From Pelagadaptatus aseana (GTDB lineage: Bacteria > Pseudomonadota > Gammaproteobacteria > Pseudomonadales > Cellvibrionaceae), in NCBI GenBank assembly GCA_040365065.1, contig BAABNI010000003.1:124001-188000 (forward strand): a stretch of 64,000 nucleotides of DNA, given 5' to 3'. Position numbers and translations under genes: made by a program. The first letter of the stretch is position 1; each line of letters begins with the position of its first letter. The notes under the pieces were generated by a model that was given only the letters and a program-made list of their open reading frames with translations, was not told where the DNA came from and did no database searches. This document shows, one piece after another, positions 33,958 through 43,734 of this stretch.

Positions 33958-34736
33958 TGTGCGGCCTCCGGAGCCAGAATCGGCAGATTCATGATATCGA
34001 TAGACGCCTGCTTCTCGGCGATGCGAATGCCCTTGCGGATGGCGCTGCGGTATTCACCGGAATCCAGCTCTACCCACTTGCGCTGGCTCTGATCCCAGGC
34101 ACCAGAGATCTCGGTATCCTTGGTCTGATACATCAGGGCAATACGGCCCACCACCAGCACATTGACTTCACGCTCCTGACCACCGATTTCCAGAGTGTCC
34201 TCGTAAGAATCGACTTTGCGGCCGTACTCGGATTCGATCTGGTAGGCCTCCAGCACCTGACGGAATTTTTCCGCCACGGGGATATCGGTGCGCTCCTGAT
34301 TATTGCGCAACTGCGCTACGCGCTCGCGGCGCTCTTCCAGGTACATGGGAACATCCAACTCAACAAACTGTTCCAGACCTTCCAGCATTTTCAGAATCAG
34401 CGGCTGCACCTGACGCTCGATCACGGTCACGTTTTCGATGGACTCTTCCAGCTGCTCAATAACAACCAACTGATTGGCAATCTGCTTTTCCAGTTGAGCG
34501 TTATAGACGCGAAGACCGTCAATCTGCTTGTTCACCACCTTGAAATCGGCCAGCAACTTGCTGGTATCGTCGGCAATTTTGTCAATGCGCTGCTGAGAGG
34601 CAACCGCCTGTGCGGTTTTGGCTTCACCAACCTTGAGAATGGAATCAACCGAAGCCTGTGCCTGAACCCCGCCTGCAAACACACTTGCAGACAAGGCGGC
34701 AGACAAAGCCACAGCTTTGAATTGTTTGTTCTTCAT
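33954..34736 (-). CDS. DUF3450 periplasmic coiled-coil protein
   Basis: 260 residues, first gene of the TonB2-type operon. Signal peptide (AVALSAALSASVFAGGVQA) and then almost wholly helical: a coiled coil of about 100 residues (LLADFKVVNKQIDGLRVYNAQLE within it), and a C-terminal part with REVNVLVVGRIALMYQT and KWVELDSGEYRSAIRKGI. These match DUF3450, known only from its link to ExbB-like operons. The last four bases are shared with the TtpC-like gene. Function is not established. Confidence 0.88.
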   Translation of the reverse strand: MKNKQFKAVALSAALSASVFAGGVQAQASVDSILKVGEAKTAQAVASQQRIDKIADDTSKLLADFKVVNKQIDGLRVYNAQLEKQIANQLVVIEQLEESIENVTVIERQVQPLILKMLEGLEQFVELDVPMYLEERRERVAQLRNNQERTDIPVAEKFRQVLEAYQIESEYGRKVDSYEDTLEIGGQEREVNVLVVGRIALMYQTKDTEISGAWDQSQRKWVELDSGEYRSAIRKGIRIAEKQASIDIMNLPILAPEAAQ

Positions 34737-35101
34737 ATTTCCCTCTAAATGGGTCCGATTAAACCCACACAGCCAAGAGCAATGCCCTTGGCTGTGTGGT
34801 CATACAGTCTATTAACGGTGCAACTGGCGAATGACCAATTACTACCGAATTAGTCACATGTTACCTCAGGGTGGAACACGCTTGTAGCTCTGCCTTGATA
34901 TTCACTGGTCCAAAGACGAAAACAAAGCTGGCCAACTTTCACTACTAGACACAAACTGGGTCGTCGATTAGAGCGAAAAATTCCATGGGCTTCAATCGTT
35001 CACCAAAAGCATGGCCTGTTTCCACCTCTAAAATGGCTGTTTATCACCATTCTCCAGCATAGACGATAGCTTGGATTTCGCTCATGACAGCAACCAAGCG
35101 A
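34737..35101. other. intergenic region upstream of the DUF3450-exb operon
   Basis: 365 bases with no supportable gene on either strand. It holds a leader hairpin near the DUF3450 start (34765-34799) and presumably the operon's promoter. On the minus strand TTGGTC (34835-34840 region) and TAATAG about 18 bp on are a weak candidate. The remainder shows no repeat, tRNA or recognised RNA. Confidence 0.6.
34765..34799 (-). promoter_or_regulatory. 13-bp perfect stem in the 5' leader of the DUF3450-exb operon
   Basis: CCACACAGCCAAG (34765-34777) and CTTGGCTGTGTGG (34787-34799) pair perfectly around a nine-base loop. It ends 28 bp before the DUF3450 start codon. Neither direction has a T-run, so it is not an ordinary terminator. 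It could be an mRNA-stabilising or regulatory leader element. Confidence 0.6.
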
Positions 35102-35626
35102 TCAACACCTATCCAAAACGGCGAAAACATAGCCCACCTGCTGCCCTTCAATATCGCCCATCAATGTCTCCGAACAGGAGGATTCAAGCCAGTCAGCCTC
35201 TGACAATGGGGGAAAAAACGCATCGCCTTCCAGCTCCACATCAACCCGGGTTACATAAATGCGCTGAGCCATTGGCAGGGCTTCGGCGTAAATCTGGGCG
35301 CCGCCGATCACCATGACTTCTGCAACACCCTGACGACCCGCCTCTTCCCGGGCCATGGTCACAGCCGAGGCCAAATCATTCACTGCCACCACACCGTCTG
35401 CCTGCCAATCAGGTTGACGAGTGATGACAATATTCTTGCGCCCCGGCAGTGGCCGGCCAATTGAATCGTAGGTTTTGCGCCCCATGATCACAGGTTTGCC
35501 CAGAGTCACCGACTTAAAATACTTGAGATCTTCCGGCAGATGCCAGGGCAATTGATTTTCAATACCAATGACGCGATTGGATGACTGAGCCACAATCAGG
35601 GCGAGGGGGATAACACTCTGGTCCAC
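35102..35626 (-). CDS. folA: dihydrofolate reductase
   Basis: NADPH-dependent reduction of dihydrofolate to THF, regenerating the cofactor that ThyA oxidises. 174 residues from GTG 35626, chosen because AAGGA (35634-35638) lies seven bases before it; the frame could extend to TTG 35656. Visible: LALIVAQSSNRVIGIENQLPWHLPEDL split over the active-site loop with the key acidic residue after HLP, VIMGRKTYDSIGRPLPGR, and VMVIGGAQIYAEALP. It is separated from thyA by three accessory genes. Confidence 0.95.
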   Translation of the reverse strand: MDQSVIPLALIVAQSSNRVIGIENQLPWHLPEDLKYFKSVTLGKPVIMGRKTYDSIGRPLPGRKNIVITRQPDWQADGVVAVNDLASAVTMAREEAGRQGVAEVMVIGGAQIYAEALPMAQRIYVTRVDVELEGDAFFPPLSEADWLESSCSETLMGDIEGQQVGYVFAVLDRC

Positions 35627-35681
35627 CGATAATTCCTTAATTTGAGGGGTACACAACAGGGCAGGACTGCCCGTGGCAGTA

Positions 35682-38600
35682 TTATAACCGAATATGTTTC
35701 AGCAACTCTTGCGCCGCCTCGAAATCAAACAGGGAAATGGCAGCCGCCACTTCCGCCATCAGATCGGCCTGATCGCTACCAGCCAACAACCCCTGCAATT
35801 CGGCAACCTTGTGCTCGGCGGCCGCATCATTATCCGCCAATAGCACGGCAAGTTCAGTGGCCAGAGCTTGTGCCCGAGACGGATCAAACCCTGAAGGCAC
35901 CGGCTCAGCTCCAGCAGACAAAATCTGCAATCCGGTACACAGGGTGTTCAGACGCTCACCTACTGACTCCAGACAGTGGCCCATCTCAGCATCAGATCCA
36001 TGATTACGACACACGCTCTCCAGTTCGGCGGAGGCCCGACTCAATGATTCGGCGCCGATATTCGCCGCCACGCCCTTGAGGGTGTGAGCCATGCGTGTCG
36101 CCGCCTCCCAGTCGTTACCATTCATGGCCTCCTGAAAGTCATCAACAAAACCCTGTTGCCGGTCACGAAACTTGGTCAACAATTTGAGATACAAAGGCTT
36201 ATTGTCCATTGCAATGGCCAATCCCGCCTGAGTATCGATTCCCGGCAACTCGGGGATGGCAACTTCATCTTGACCGCTCAATGAATCTGCAGCCGACATG
36301 GGTGCAGGATCATCCGAAGGCACCACCCAACGGGCCAGAGTGGCAAACATTTCATGAACGTTGATCGGCTTGCCAATATGATCGTTCATCCCTGCCGCCC
36401 TGGCTTTTTCGCGGTCCCCCACCATGACATTGGCGGTCATAGCAATCACCGGCAAATCCTTAAAGCGTTCATGTTTTCGAATCTCACGAGTCGCGCTGTA
36501 ACCATCCATGACCGGCATCTGGACATCCATCAAGACACCGTCAAAAACTTCATCCCCAGCGAGTATCTCCAATGCCTGCTGACCGTTTTCTGCCAAGGTC
36601 GCGACAATGCCCCCACCGGCCAACAGCTCCATGGCCAGGTCCTGATTGATTTCATTATCTTCCACCAACAGCACCCGACACCCCTGCAACTTGCGGGAAC
36701 GATAAATATCTTCAGCCGGAGGCTCGGATTTGCTCCGTGCAACGCCAGGGTGAACCTGCAGACCCAGCGGCACACAGAAATGAAAGGTACTGCCAATCTC
36801 TATCTGGCTTTCAACCCAAATATCGCCATCCATCATCTCTGCCAATCGCTTGGAAATGGTCAAACCCAAACCGGTGCCGCCGTATTTGCGAGTGGTGGAA
36901 GTATCCGCCTGGGAAAACGACTGAAACAAGCGGGCCTGCTCAGCCTCCGTCATGCCAATCCCGGTATCGCGGACAGAGAAATGCAGCCGGGCCATCTGGC
37001 CATCGCTGTCGTCAAGAACTACCGAGATAACCACCTCGCCCTGATCGGTAAACTTGATGGCGTTATTGCCCAGATTAATCAACACCTGACCGAGACGTAA
37101 TGGATCACCAATTAAATTCATCGGCACCTGATCGTCGACTGCAAATAGCAATGCCACACCTTTGGCTTCGGCTTTGATGTTCAGCAGGTTATTCAAATCA
37201 TCCAGAACATCCTGCAAGTGGAAATCGGTTGTCTCGATATCCAACTTATCGGCTTCAATTTTCGAGAAATCGAGTATGTCGTTGAGAATCCCGAGCAATG
37301 ACTCCGCCGAGCGATTGACCTTTTCGATATAACCCTGTTGCTTGGAATTTAAATCGGTCGCCAGCGCCAGATTACTCATACCAATAATGGCGTTCATGGG
37401 CGTGCGTATTTCATGGGACATATTCGCCAGAAAATCTGACTTGGCGCGAGTTGCCTCCTCGGCCATTTTTTTCGATTCAATCAACTCCGTGACTTCCGCA
37501 GAAAAGCCAAACAATCCCACAATTCTGTCTTCTCCATCTCGAATAGGACGCTTGTTGGATTTAACCCAACCGGTCGAACCATCGGGTTTTACATAGCGCT
37601 CAAGGTGATCAACCAACGGAGTGCCAAATTCGATAACCTGGCGCTCATCGGAGTAATATTTTTCAGCGTCGGCACGGGGAAATACATCAAAATCGTTTTT
37701 CCCAATTACATCGCGCCAATTGGAGAAGCCAATCAATGCCGCAAAATTTTTATTCACCGCCCTGAAACGCTGTTGCTCATCCTTGATGTATAAAAAGTCG
37801 CTGGAGTAATCCAGCACCGCAATAAAGTCGCGATTGAGCTCTTCGAGCTCCCGGCTCTTGGCTTCCGATCGTTCCATCGCCTGCTGCATTTCCCGCTTGG
37901 CCTTTTTGCGCTCCTGAATTTCTCTGCCAAGGCGACGGTTCCAGATAAAAATAATGGTAATAATCAACAGGGCAGCACTCAGGCAAATACTGCCCCAGAA
38001 AATCACAGTGGACCATTTGATGCCATGCTCATAGCGAACATTGAGGGCTTTTCGTCTCATCTCTGCGTGTTCGTCTTGACTCATCAGCGACAAGGATTTG
38101 GTCAGCAGCGAGCTCAACTCCGGCCAATCCTTGCGTGCAGCAAATGCCAACTTATTAGGACCATAGCCACTGGGGGACGCCACCTTGAGATTGGTCAGTC
38201 CCTTATGCTGGATAACATAGCTGCCGGCTGCAAGATTCCCTATGTAGGCATCGGCCTCCCCCACCGAGACTGCGGTCATGGCCTCATGGGTGAACGCATG
38301 AAGCTTCAAATTGATCTCGGGATTCTGCTCACGAAGGCGCAGATGAGGAATAAAATTTCTCTCTACCGCAACGGTTTTGCCTTTTAGGTCCTCCAAAGAC
38401 GAAATCACCGGGGCATTTTTGCGGGTGTAGATCACGATGGGAAAAGACAAATACGGCGTCGAGAAATTGACCACGCCTTGCCGTTCCGGTGTCGGCTCTA
38501 TGGCTGCCATCAGATCGATCTTCTCAAGATTTCTAATGTGTTTTGACGCTTCAGCAGCACTCAGATGAACCAACTCAATATCAACGCCCAGATTGGTTAA

Positions 38601-40256
38601 CAACTTGTGCGCATAGTCGTAGGCCAAACCTTTGGGCTGTCCATCTTCCAAATAATGAAAAGGAGCCCAGTCCCCTATAAACAAACGAACTTTTTTGTTG
38701 GTACTCAACCAGGCGCGCTCTTCATCTGTCAGTTCGATACTGTCTATGCCACTGCTGCCAACCCAGGATTCAATGATTTGTCTTTTTTCGGCCGGCGAGA
38801 TGGTTTGAATAGCCTTATCAAAAATATCCCGAAGAATCGGCCAGTCTTTTCTGACACCCACGTTCAACAGGGTCGGCGGCCGACTCAGGTCTTCGACGGG
38901 GACAACGCTGTCAGATAAATTATTTTTACGGGCCAAAAACATGCCCACAACTTTATTACCCACATAATAATCCGCCCGCTTATCCGCAACAGCCCGAAGC
39001 GCCGCAAGAGTGTTATCAACTTCGATCACGGTGATATCCGGATAGGCCTGCTGCAGCAGTTTGACGTTGCCAAAGCCTGCTTCCAGAGCAACCGTAGAAC
39101 CGGACAAATCCGGTTTATCAGCAACCGCACCGCGACGGGAAAAAATCGCGTGACGGGTCTCAAGATAGGGCGATGAAAATTTGAAAAACGGTTCCCGATC
39201 GACCAGTGGCGCAATGTTCATAACCGCGTCAAAATCTTTACTCTTGACGGCCGCCATGGCTTCATCCCAGGGCCGGGATTCAAGAATCAACTTGCCACCC
39301 AACTTTTGATTCAGCAGATTAAAAATCGAAACGGATATACCAACCTGAGAACCATTTTCTCGAACAAAAGAATAGGGCTGCCAATCACGATTGATAACAA
39401 CTTTTATTCGACCTTTGCTGGCCAGCCAATCTTTTTCCAGCTGAGTTAACTCAAGTTTTTTGCGATAACTTTTAAAATTGAGCCTGACGTCTTGATCGAG
39501 CCATCGCGTCTCAACCGAACGATACTCGGCAGCAGTAATCTCACGCCACCCGCGATCCACTAGGTCGATCAAATCCGATCGCCCTTTGAGAACACCTGCG
39601 TGAACATTTTCCACATAGCCCACGTCTGTGACGGAACTGATCCGCCCCTTGAGACCAAAAACTGTTGCGCGATAATTAAGCGGCGTGGCATCGGTTAACA
39701 CCCCGTCAATGTCACCCCCCAACAGAGCCTTGAGCATGTCGTTGCGGCCATTAAAGTGGTTTATTTCTGCCGTGGGGAATTCCGCTTTGAAATGCTTTTC
39801 ATGAGCGTGATCACGAAGAATACCCACCCGATAACCACTGCCAATCAGGCCTGAATCAAAATCTTCGGCTCCCGGTGCCAGCGTAATCAGCCTGGTGGTA
39901 TTCTGATAGATGGCCGATGAGAACAACATCCAGGACTGCCTCTCCTGACTGCGTGACAGACCCGCGTGGATATCCACCTCGCCACGCTTTAACGCATCCA
40001 TTGAATCGTGCCCCGGATACAATTTAAAGCGCACAGGCCTGCCCACTTTTTCAGACCACAGACGCCACAGGTCCACCATCATGCCTGAAGGCTCCCCATT
40101 AATGTCCGCCCCCATATATGGTTGCAAATCTTGATAGAGTGCAATGGTCAGAGGTGGCTCTACCGCATCGGGCTGGGCATGCCCTTTAGCCCCAACAATG
40201 AGAAGAGCGATACAGAGTAATCCACCTTGATAAAATCTGAGAATTCTGGATGTCAT
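35682..40256 (-). CDS. BvgS-like hybrid sensor kinase with three periplasmic binding domains
   Basis: 1524 residues. Signal peptide (about 1-27); three tandem solute-binding (SBP_bac_3) domains at about 34-255, 282-503 and 521-742; TM at about 749-771; coiled coil to 808; PAS domain 809-925; HisKA with His948 (ANMSHEIRTPMNAI); ATPase domain (LINLGNNAIKFTD, RDTGIGM, GGTGLGLTIS); receiver 1193-1312 with Asp1244 (GVLMDVQMPVMDG); and an Hpt domain with His1391 (MAHTLKGVAAN), completing a four-step relay. The output regulator is not adjacent. It follows the TIGR03032 gene by 7 bp on the same strand and lies between folA and thyA. The ligand is unknown; such domains often bind amino acids or small acids, and BvgS has two, not three. 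Confidence 0.93.
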   Translation of the reverse strand: MTSRILRFYQGGLLCIALLIVGAKGHAQPDAVEPPLTIALYQDLQPYMGADINGEPSGMMVDLWRLWSEKVGRPVRFKLYPGHDSMDALKRGEVDIHAGLSRSQERQSWMLFSSAIYQNTTRLITLAPGAEDFDSGLIGSGYRVGILRDHAHEKHFKAEFPTAEINHFNGRNDMLKALLGGDIDGVLTDATPLNYRATVFGLKGRISSVTDVGYVENVHAGVLKGRSDLIDLVDRGWREITAAEYRSVETRWLDQDVRLNFKSYRKKLELTQLEKDWLASKGRIKVVINRDWQPYSFVRENGSQVGISVSIFNLLNQKLGGKLILESRPWDEAMAAVKSKDFDAVMNIAPLVDREPFFKFSSPYLETRHAIFSRRGAVADKPDLSGSTVALEAGFGNVKLLQQAYPDITVIEVDNTLAALRAVADKRADYYVGNKVVGMFLARKNNLSDSVVPVEDLSRPPTLLNVGVRKDWPILRDIFDKAIQTISPAEKRQIIESWVGSSGIDSIELTDEERAWLSTNKKVRLFIGDWAPFHYLEDGQPKGLAYDYAHKLLTNLGVDIELVHLSAAEASKHIRNLEKIDLMAAIEPTPERQGVVNFSTPYLSFPIVIYTRKNAPVISSLEDLKGKTVAVERNFIPHLRLREQNPEINLKLHAFTHEAMTAVSVGEADAYIGNLAAGSYVIQHKGLTNLKVASPSGYGPNKLAFAARKDWPELSSLLTKSLSLMSQDEHAEMRRKALNVRYEHGIKWSTVIFWGSICLSAALLIITIIFIWNRRLGREIQERKKAKREMQQAMERSEAKSRELEELNRDFIAVLDYSSDFLYIKDEQQRFRAVNKNFAALIGFSNWRDVIGKNDFDVFPRADAEKYYSDERQVIEFGTPLVDHLERYVKPDGSTGWVKSNKRPIRDGEDRIVGLFGFSAEVTELIESKKMAEEATRAKSDFLANMSHEIRTPMNAIIGMSNLALATDLNSKQQGYIEKVNRSAESLLGILNDILDFSKIEADKLDIETTDFHLQDVLDDLNNLLNIKAEAKGVALLFAVDDQVPMNLIGDPLRLGQVLINLGNNAIKFTDQGEVVISVVLDDSDGQMARLHFSVRDTGIGMTEAEQARLFQSFSQADTSTTRKYGGTGLGLTISKRLAEMMDGDIWVESQIEIGSTFHFCVPLGLQVHPGVARSKSEPPAEDIYRSRKLQGCRVLLVEDNEINQDLAMELLAGGGIVATLAENGQQALEILAGDEVFDGVLMDVQMPVMDGYSATREIRKHERFKDLPVIAMTANVMVGDREKARAAGMNDHIGKPINVHEMFATLARWVVPSDDPAPMSAADSLSGQDEVAIPELPGIDTQAGLAIAMDNKPLYLKLLTKFRDRQQGFVDDFQEAMNGNDWEAATRMAHTLKGVAANIGAESLSRASAELESVCRNHGSDAEMGHCLESVGERLNTLCTGLQILSAGAEPVPSGFDPSRAQALATELAVLLADNDAAAEHKVAELQGLLAGSDQADLMAEVAAAISLFDFEAAQELLKHIRL

Positions 40257-40263
40257 AGTTTAT

Positions 40264-41346
40264 TCATGGCTCTGCAAAGGTAATCAAATTGGCAACTTCA
40301 TTGGAACCCGGAGCCACCGCCATGGGCGCCGAAATATCCGGAATAATTTCCACATCGTAGAGCTCACCGACAGCCCCATCAATTCGAAACCAGTCGACAC
40401 AGGCACCCGTATTCAAATCAATGATCTGAATGCCGCACCAGGGATCAGAATCCGCCTGCTCCAGTCTGGCGTCGAGGTCCAACCCACTAAAACGCTGGTA
40501 GCGGGGTCGTGACAAACCAACCAATGCATAGTCACCACAAAAGGCCAGCCCGCGGACAAACCCGGGACAAAAAGCCACCGGCTGATAGTGACCGTCCCCG
40601 GCAGAAACATCCACAAACCCCAGTTCCCCAGCGCCGGAATTTAACAGCCAAAGCTTGCCATTATGAAGCCGCGGCGAGTGCGGCATGGACAAGCCTTCAC
40701 AGACAATCTGATTGCTGACCACATCCATCACCACCCCGCCGTTGGCGCGCCTGTCACGCCAGCCATCAATGGTATCGGAGCGACTCACAGCGGTAACGTA
40801 GCGCGGCTGACCATTCGCCATGGCAAGACCATTGAGATGACAGCGATCTTCATCCACCAATGCGGATACAAACGGCGGGCGCCAGAGCGGTTCAAAACTG
40901 TGGCGATGACAAACGGTCGCCAGACAATTGAAGCGCGTATTAACAAAGACAGGCCTGCCACATTCGTCGACACCCACATCGTGGGCATCCAGTTGTCCGG
41001 TGACATGCACCAGGCGCGGCACAAAACAGGCATCAAACAAATGGTTAATCTTCTGCCCGGCCTGTAAGACATTTTCAAACCGTATTATCTGAAAACCGGC
41101 GGCCATAGTCAGTCCACCGGCGTGATCGCGAAACAGCCCCATCGGCTTGGGTATGGCCACTTGATGAACATTGATGCCACCCTGACCATTGCGTCCAATA
41201 AAATAGAGTAAACCGGATTGGTAAGACGTAAACGCAATCGAGATATTCAGGCTGTGCAAGCGATTGAGCAGATTGGCAGAGACCGAGTACTCCACCGTCT
41301 CCGATAACGGGCCATCTGACAGCGAATTGGGCGGAGCAGCAGTCAT
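40264..41346 (-). CDS. TIGR03032/DUF4915 family protein
   Basis: 360 residues, no signal peptide or TM seen. Family marks: IAFTSYQSGLLYFIGRN near residue 37, LDAHDVGVDECGRPVFVNT, RCHLNGLAMANGQPRYVTA, GLSMPHSPRLHNGKLWLLNSG and GFVRGLAFCGDYALVGLS. The repeated four-strand units ending in W or Y suggest a beta-propeller. The family's function is unknown; it is often found with large surface proteins. Here it sits 15 bp after the autotransporter gene and 7 bp before the hybrid kinase, so the three are probably one transcription unit. Confidence 0.87.
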   Translation of the reverse strand: MTAAPPNSLSDGPLSETVEYSVSANLLNRLHSLNISIAFTSYQSGLLYFIGRNGQGGINVHQVAIPKPMGLFRDHAGGLTMAAGFQIIRFENVLQAGQKINHLFDACFVPRLVHVTGQLDAHDVGVDECGRPVFVNTRFNCLATVCHRHSFEPLWRPPFVSALVDEDRCHLNGLAMANGQPRYVTAVSRSDTIDGWRDRRANGGVVMDVVSNQIVCEGLSMPHSPRLHNGKLWLLNSGAGELGFVDVSAGDGHYQPVAFCPGFVRGLAFCGDYALVGLSRPRYQRFSGLDLDARLEQADSDPWCGIQIIDLNTGACVDWFRIDGAVGELYDVEIIPDISAPMAVAPGSNEVANLITFAEP

Positions 41347-41361
41347 AGAGCAACAACCGGA

Positions 41362-43734
41362 TCAAAAGGGTTTCTGAAAACGGATTTCACCGAAGAACGC
41401 ATCGCTATTCCCCGGGCTGGATTGCCATTCAGCGGACAACTCAATCGCCAGACTATCACGACTTCGCCGGTGCCTCATCGTCACGCCTGCATAGACTTCG
41501 GCGCGGTCATCGGGACGCGGATCAAACTCAGTTGCGCCACCACCACTGCTCACCCGAACCTTATCCGAATCAAGGTCTCGGTGAACATCCAGCCCCAGCC
41601 GCCAATCTACCTCCATGGCCCCACTGCCATCGTATTCAAATCTGGATGGCAATTGCAACTGCGCCCTAGCGCTCAACTGGTGTAGATCGCGCGCCGACAC
41701 CCACAACGGGTAGTCACTGCCTGTTTCCTGATATTCATCCAGAAACAGGCCCGAATAACTGAGCGCAATACTGCCGTAGGCACTGACCGGCAACCCAGAC
41801 ACAGGGGCAGACACTTCAACCGATGGTGACACCAGCCAGCCATCGCCACGGCCCTCCACAACAGTGGTTGCCAGCCCGGCAAAGTTTCTCTGCAGTTGTT
41901 GGTCAACGCGACCGGCCAGAGCACAGACCTTGAGGTGATATCCCGACAATTTTCTCTTGAGATAAACGCCAGCAAACCCGGCCTCCAGATCGGCACCACC
42001 GGCATCCACATCCAGCGTTGCATAGCCCCGCCCGGCACCGGCAAAGCCACCCCAGATAAACTCATCGGCACAGATTTCAGCGCCCAGCATCCAGCCATTA
42101 AAATGTTGTTTAAGCCCCACCAGATGTTGCTGTCGATTGAGATCCTGCTGGCCGGAAAAACCCGTCAGCCAATAGCCACCACGGAAAGAAGCATCACCCG
42201 CCCCGTGACACGACGACAAGGTCCCCTGATCGGCCACAGTCTGATTGATTTGGTCAGTGAAACTGTCGAGAAACACATCCGCAGTCGCAAATACCGACGG
42301 ATCAAACACCGTCGCCAGCAAACCGCCATCCAGTAAAATCACATTGTCACTGACCCACTCCGGTGCACTCTGCAGGTCGGAATCCGTACCCGAACTGTCG
42401 GCAAAGCGGACGACGCCGTTAAAGCCCGGCAAGATATTGAGGGTATCCACATCATCGGGATTGGTACCGCCCTTGCCATCGTTGCCATTGCCAAAGTCGA
42501 CGGCCCCCATCAGACGCGCGCCGGGCCCGAGATTGACCGTATCATGGCCATCGCCGCGCAAATCTATGGCAAAACCACCGGTGCCAGTGACTCTGTCTTC
42601 AACATTCAGCGTCACGGCGGATTGATTGGGACGAGGGGCAACGTAAATCCCGGTCGCACCACTGACAGCTCCCGTAATGGTTATGCTGGTGGGTCCACTG
42701 CCAGAGTGGACCACGCCAATGCCATGAACGCTACCGGAGACATTGTCCGCAGTGATATCCAGTGTGGTGCCATTCGGACCCTGCCGGGCATAGATACCAT
42801 ATCTGGAAGCCCCGGAAACATCACCACTGGCAGTAATGGATAAGCTGCCACTGCCCAAATTGTAGGCAAAAATACCGTCCAGACCTCCCGCTACCGAGTT
42901 AACGTTTACGCTCAAGTCCGTACCAAGATTGGCTGCGATGACGCCTTGATTGGTAATACCTCTGACATGACCGGTTGCGGTAATCGAGACACTCCCGGAA
43001 CCTGAACCCGCCGCACTGATCCCTTCAGATTGGCCCGTGGCCTCATCGACATAGATGCGTAAATCCGTTGGGATGCCGCGAAACCACAAACCATAGTAAC
43101 CACCCCCGGTAACGGGACCGGTAATGGTAATGGAGGCTGAACCTCCCCCTCCTGAATCAAGAATCTCAATGCCATTACCATTCAGGCCAGTGACGGCGCC
43201 CGCGGTCAAATTAAAATCGCCAACGCCCTGATTTTCTATATTGATGCCGTCTTCATTACCATTTACCGATGAGACATTAAGATTAAAATCCTCACCTTCG
43301 CTGAAGACCTCAAGACCATCGCCCAGAGGCCCCGTAGCTGTCACAGAACCGGTAATCGTAATATTGACGTCGCCACTGACGAGGTTGTCTATCTCAATAC
43401 CTTCATCAGCACCGACAATGGTGGAATTATTGTTATCGATAAAGGTGACACCACCGGTACCGGTCAATTCAAAGGCATTGCCACCGCCCACGTTGATGCC
43501 AAAGCCCGGATCGGTGGTAACCGTCAGGGGAATACCCGGATTAAAACTCTGGGTGACATCGGCGCCGGCGGCACCACTGCAGCTGTAGGTACCGGCAGCA
43601 CCGGCACAACTGCCAGCGTAGGCTTTACGGCTGGAGTAGGCTGACAATAAGGCGGAACAGATTGCCACCCCCAAGCCCAGTCTGGGAAAACGACCCGAGC
43701 CGACAGTGGCGGACTGATTGACTGCACGACTCAA
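41362..43734 (-). CDS. autotransporter with beta-helical passenger
   Basis: 790 residues. Signal peptide to about 41 (ICSALLSAYSSRKAYAG). Passenger from about 42 to 470 made of short repeats of the type SITITG-x-V-x-G and NVN/DIT strands with many Gly/Ser, typical of a right-handed beta-helix. It starts with the SCAGAAGTYSCSGAA motif seen in other type V proteins. A linker is followed by a C-terminal beta-barrel (about 515-790) ending in Phe (IRFQKPF), the sorting signal for the BAM complex. Cysteines occur in the barrel region (SSCHG, AEICADEF, KVCALAG), which is unusual. No protease or lectin motif found; adhesin-like display is a guess. Downstream on the same strand are TIGR03032 and the kinase. 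Confidence 0.87.
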   Translation of the reverse strand: MSRAVNQSATVGSGRFPRLGLGVAICSALLSAYSSRKAYAGSCAGAAGTYSCSGAAGADVTQSFNPGIPLTVTTDPGFGINVGGGNAFELTGTGGVTFIDNNNSTIVGADEGIEIDNLVSGDVNITITGSVTATGPLGDGLEVFSEGEDFNLNVSSVNGNEDGINIENQGVGDFNLTAGAVTGLNGNGIEILDSGGGGSASITITGPVTGGGYYGLWFRGIPTDLRIYVDEATGQSEGISAAGSGSGSVSITATGHVRGITNQGVIAANLGTDLSVNVNSVAGGLDGIFAYNLGSGSLSITASGDVSGASRYGIYARQGPNGTTLDITADNVSGSVHGIGVVHSGSGPTSITITGAVSGATGIYVAPRPNQSAVTLNVEDRVTGTGGFAIDLRGDGHDTVNLGPGARLMGAVDFGNGNDGKGGTNPDDVDTLNILPGFNGVVRFADSSGTDSDLQSAPEWVSDNVILLDGGLLATVFDPSVFATADVFLDSFTDQINQTVADQGTLSSCHGAGDASFRGGYWLTGFSGQQDLNRQQHLVGLKQHFNGWMLGAEICADEFIWGGFAGAGRGYATLDVDAGGADLEAGFAGVYLKRKLSGYHLKVCALAGRVDQQLQRNFAGLATTVVEGRGDGWLVSPSVEVSAPVSGLPVSAYGSIALSYSGLFLDEYQETGSDYPLWVSARDLHQLSARAQLQLPSRFEYDGSGAMEVDWRLGLDVHRDLDSDKVRVSSGGGATEFDPRPDDRAEVYAGVTMRHRRSRDSLAIELSAEWQSSPGNSDAFFGEIRFQKPF

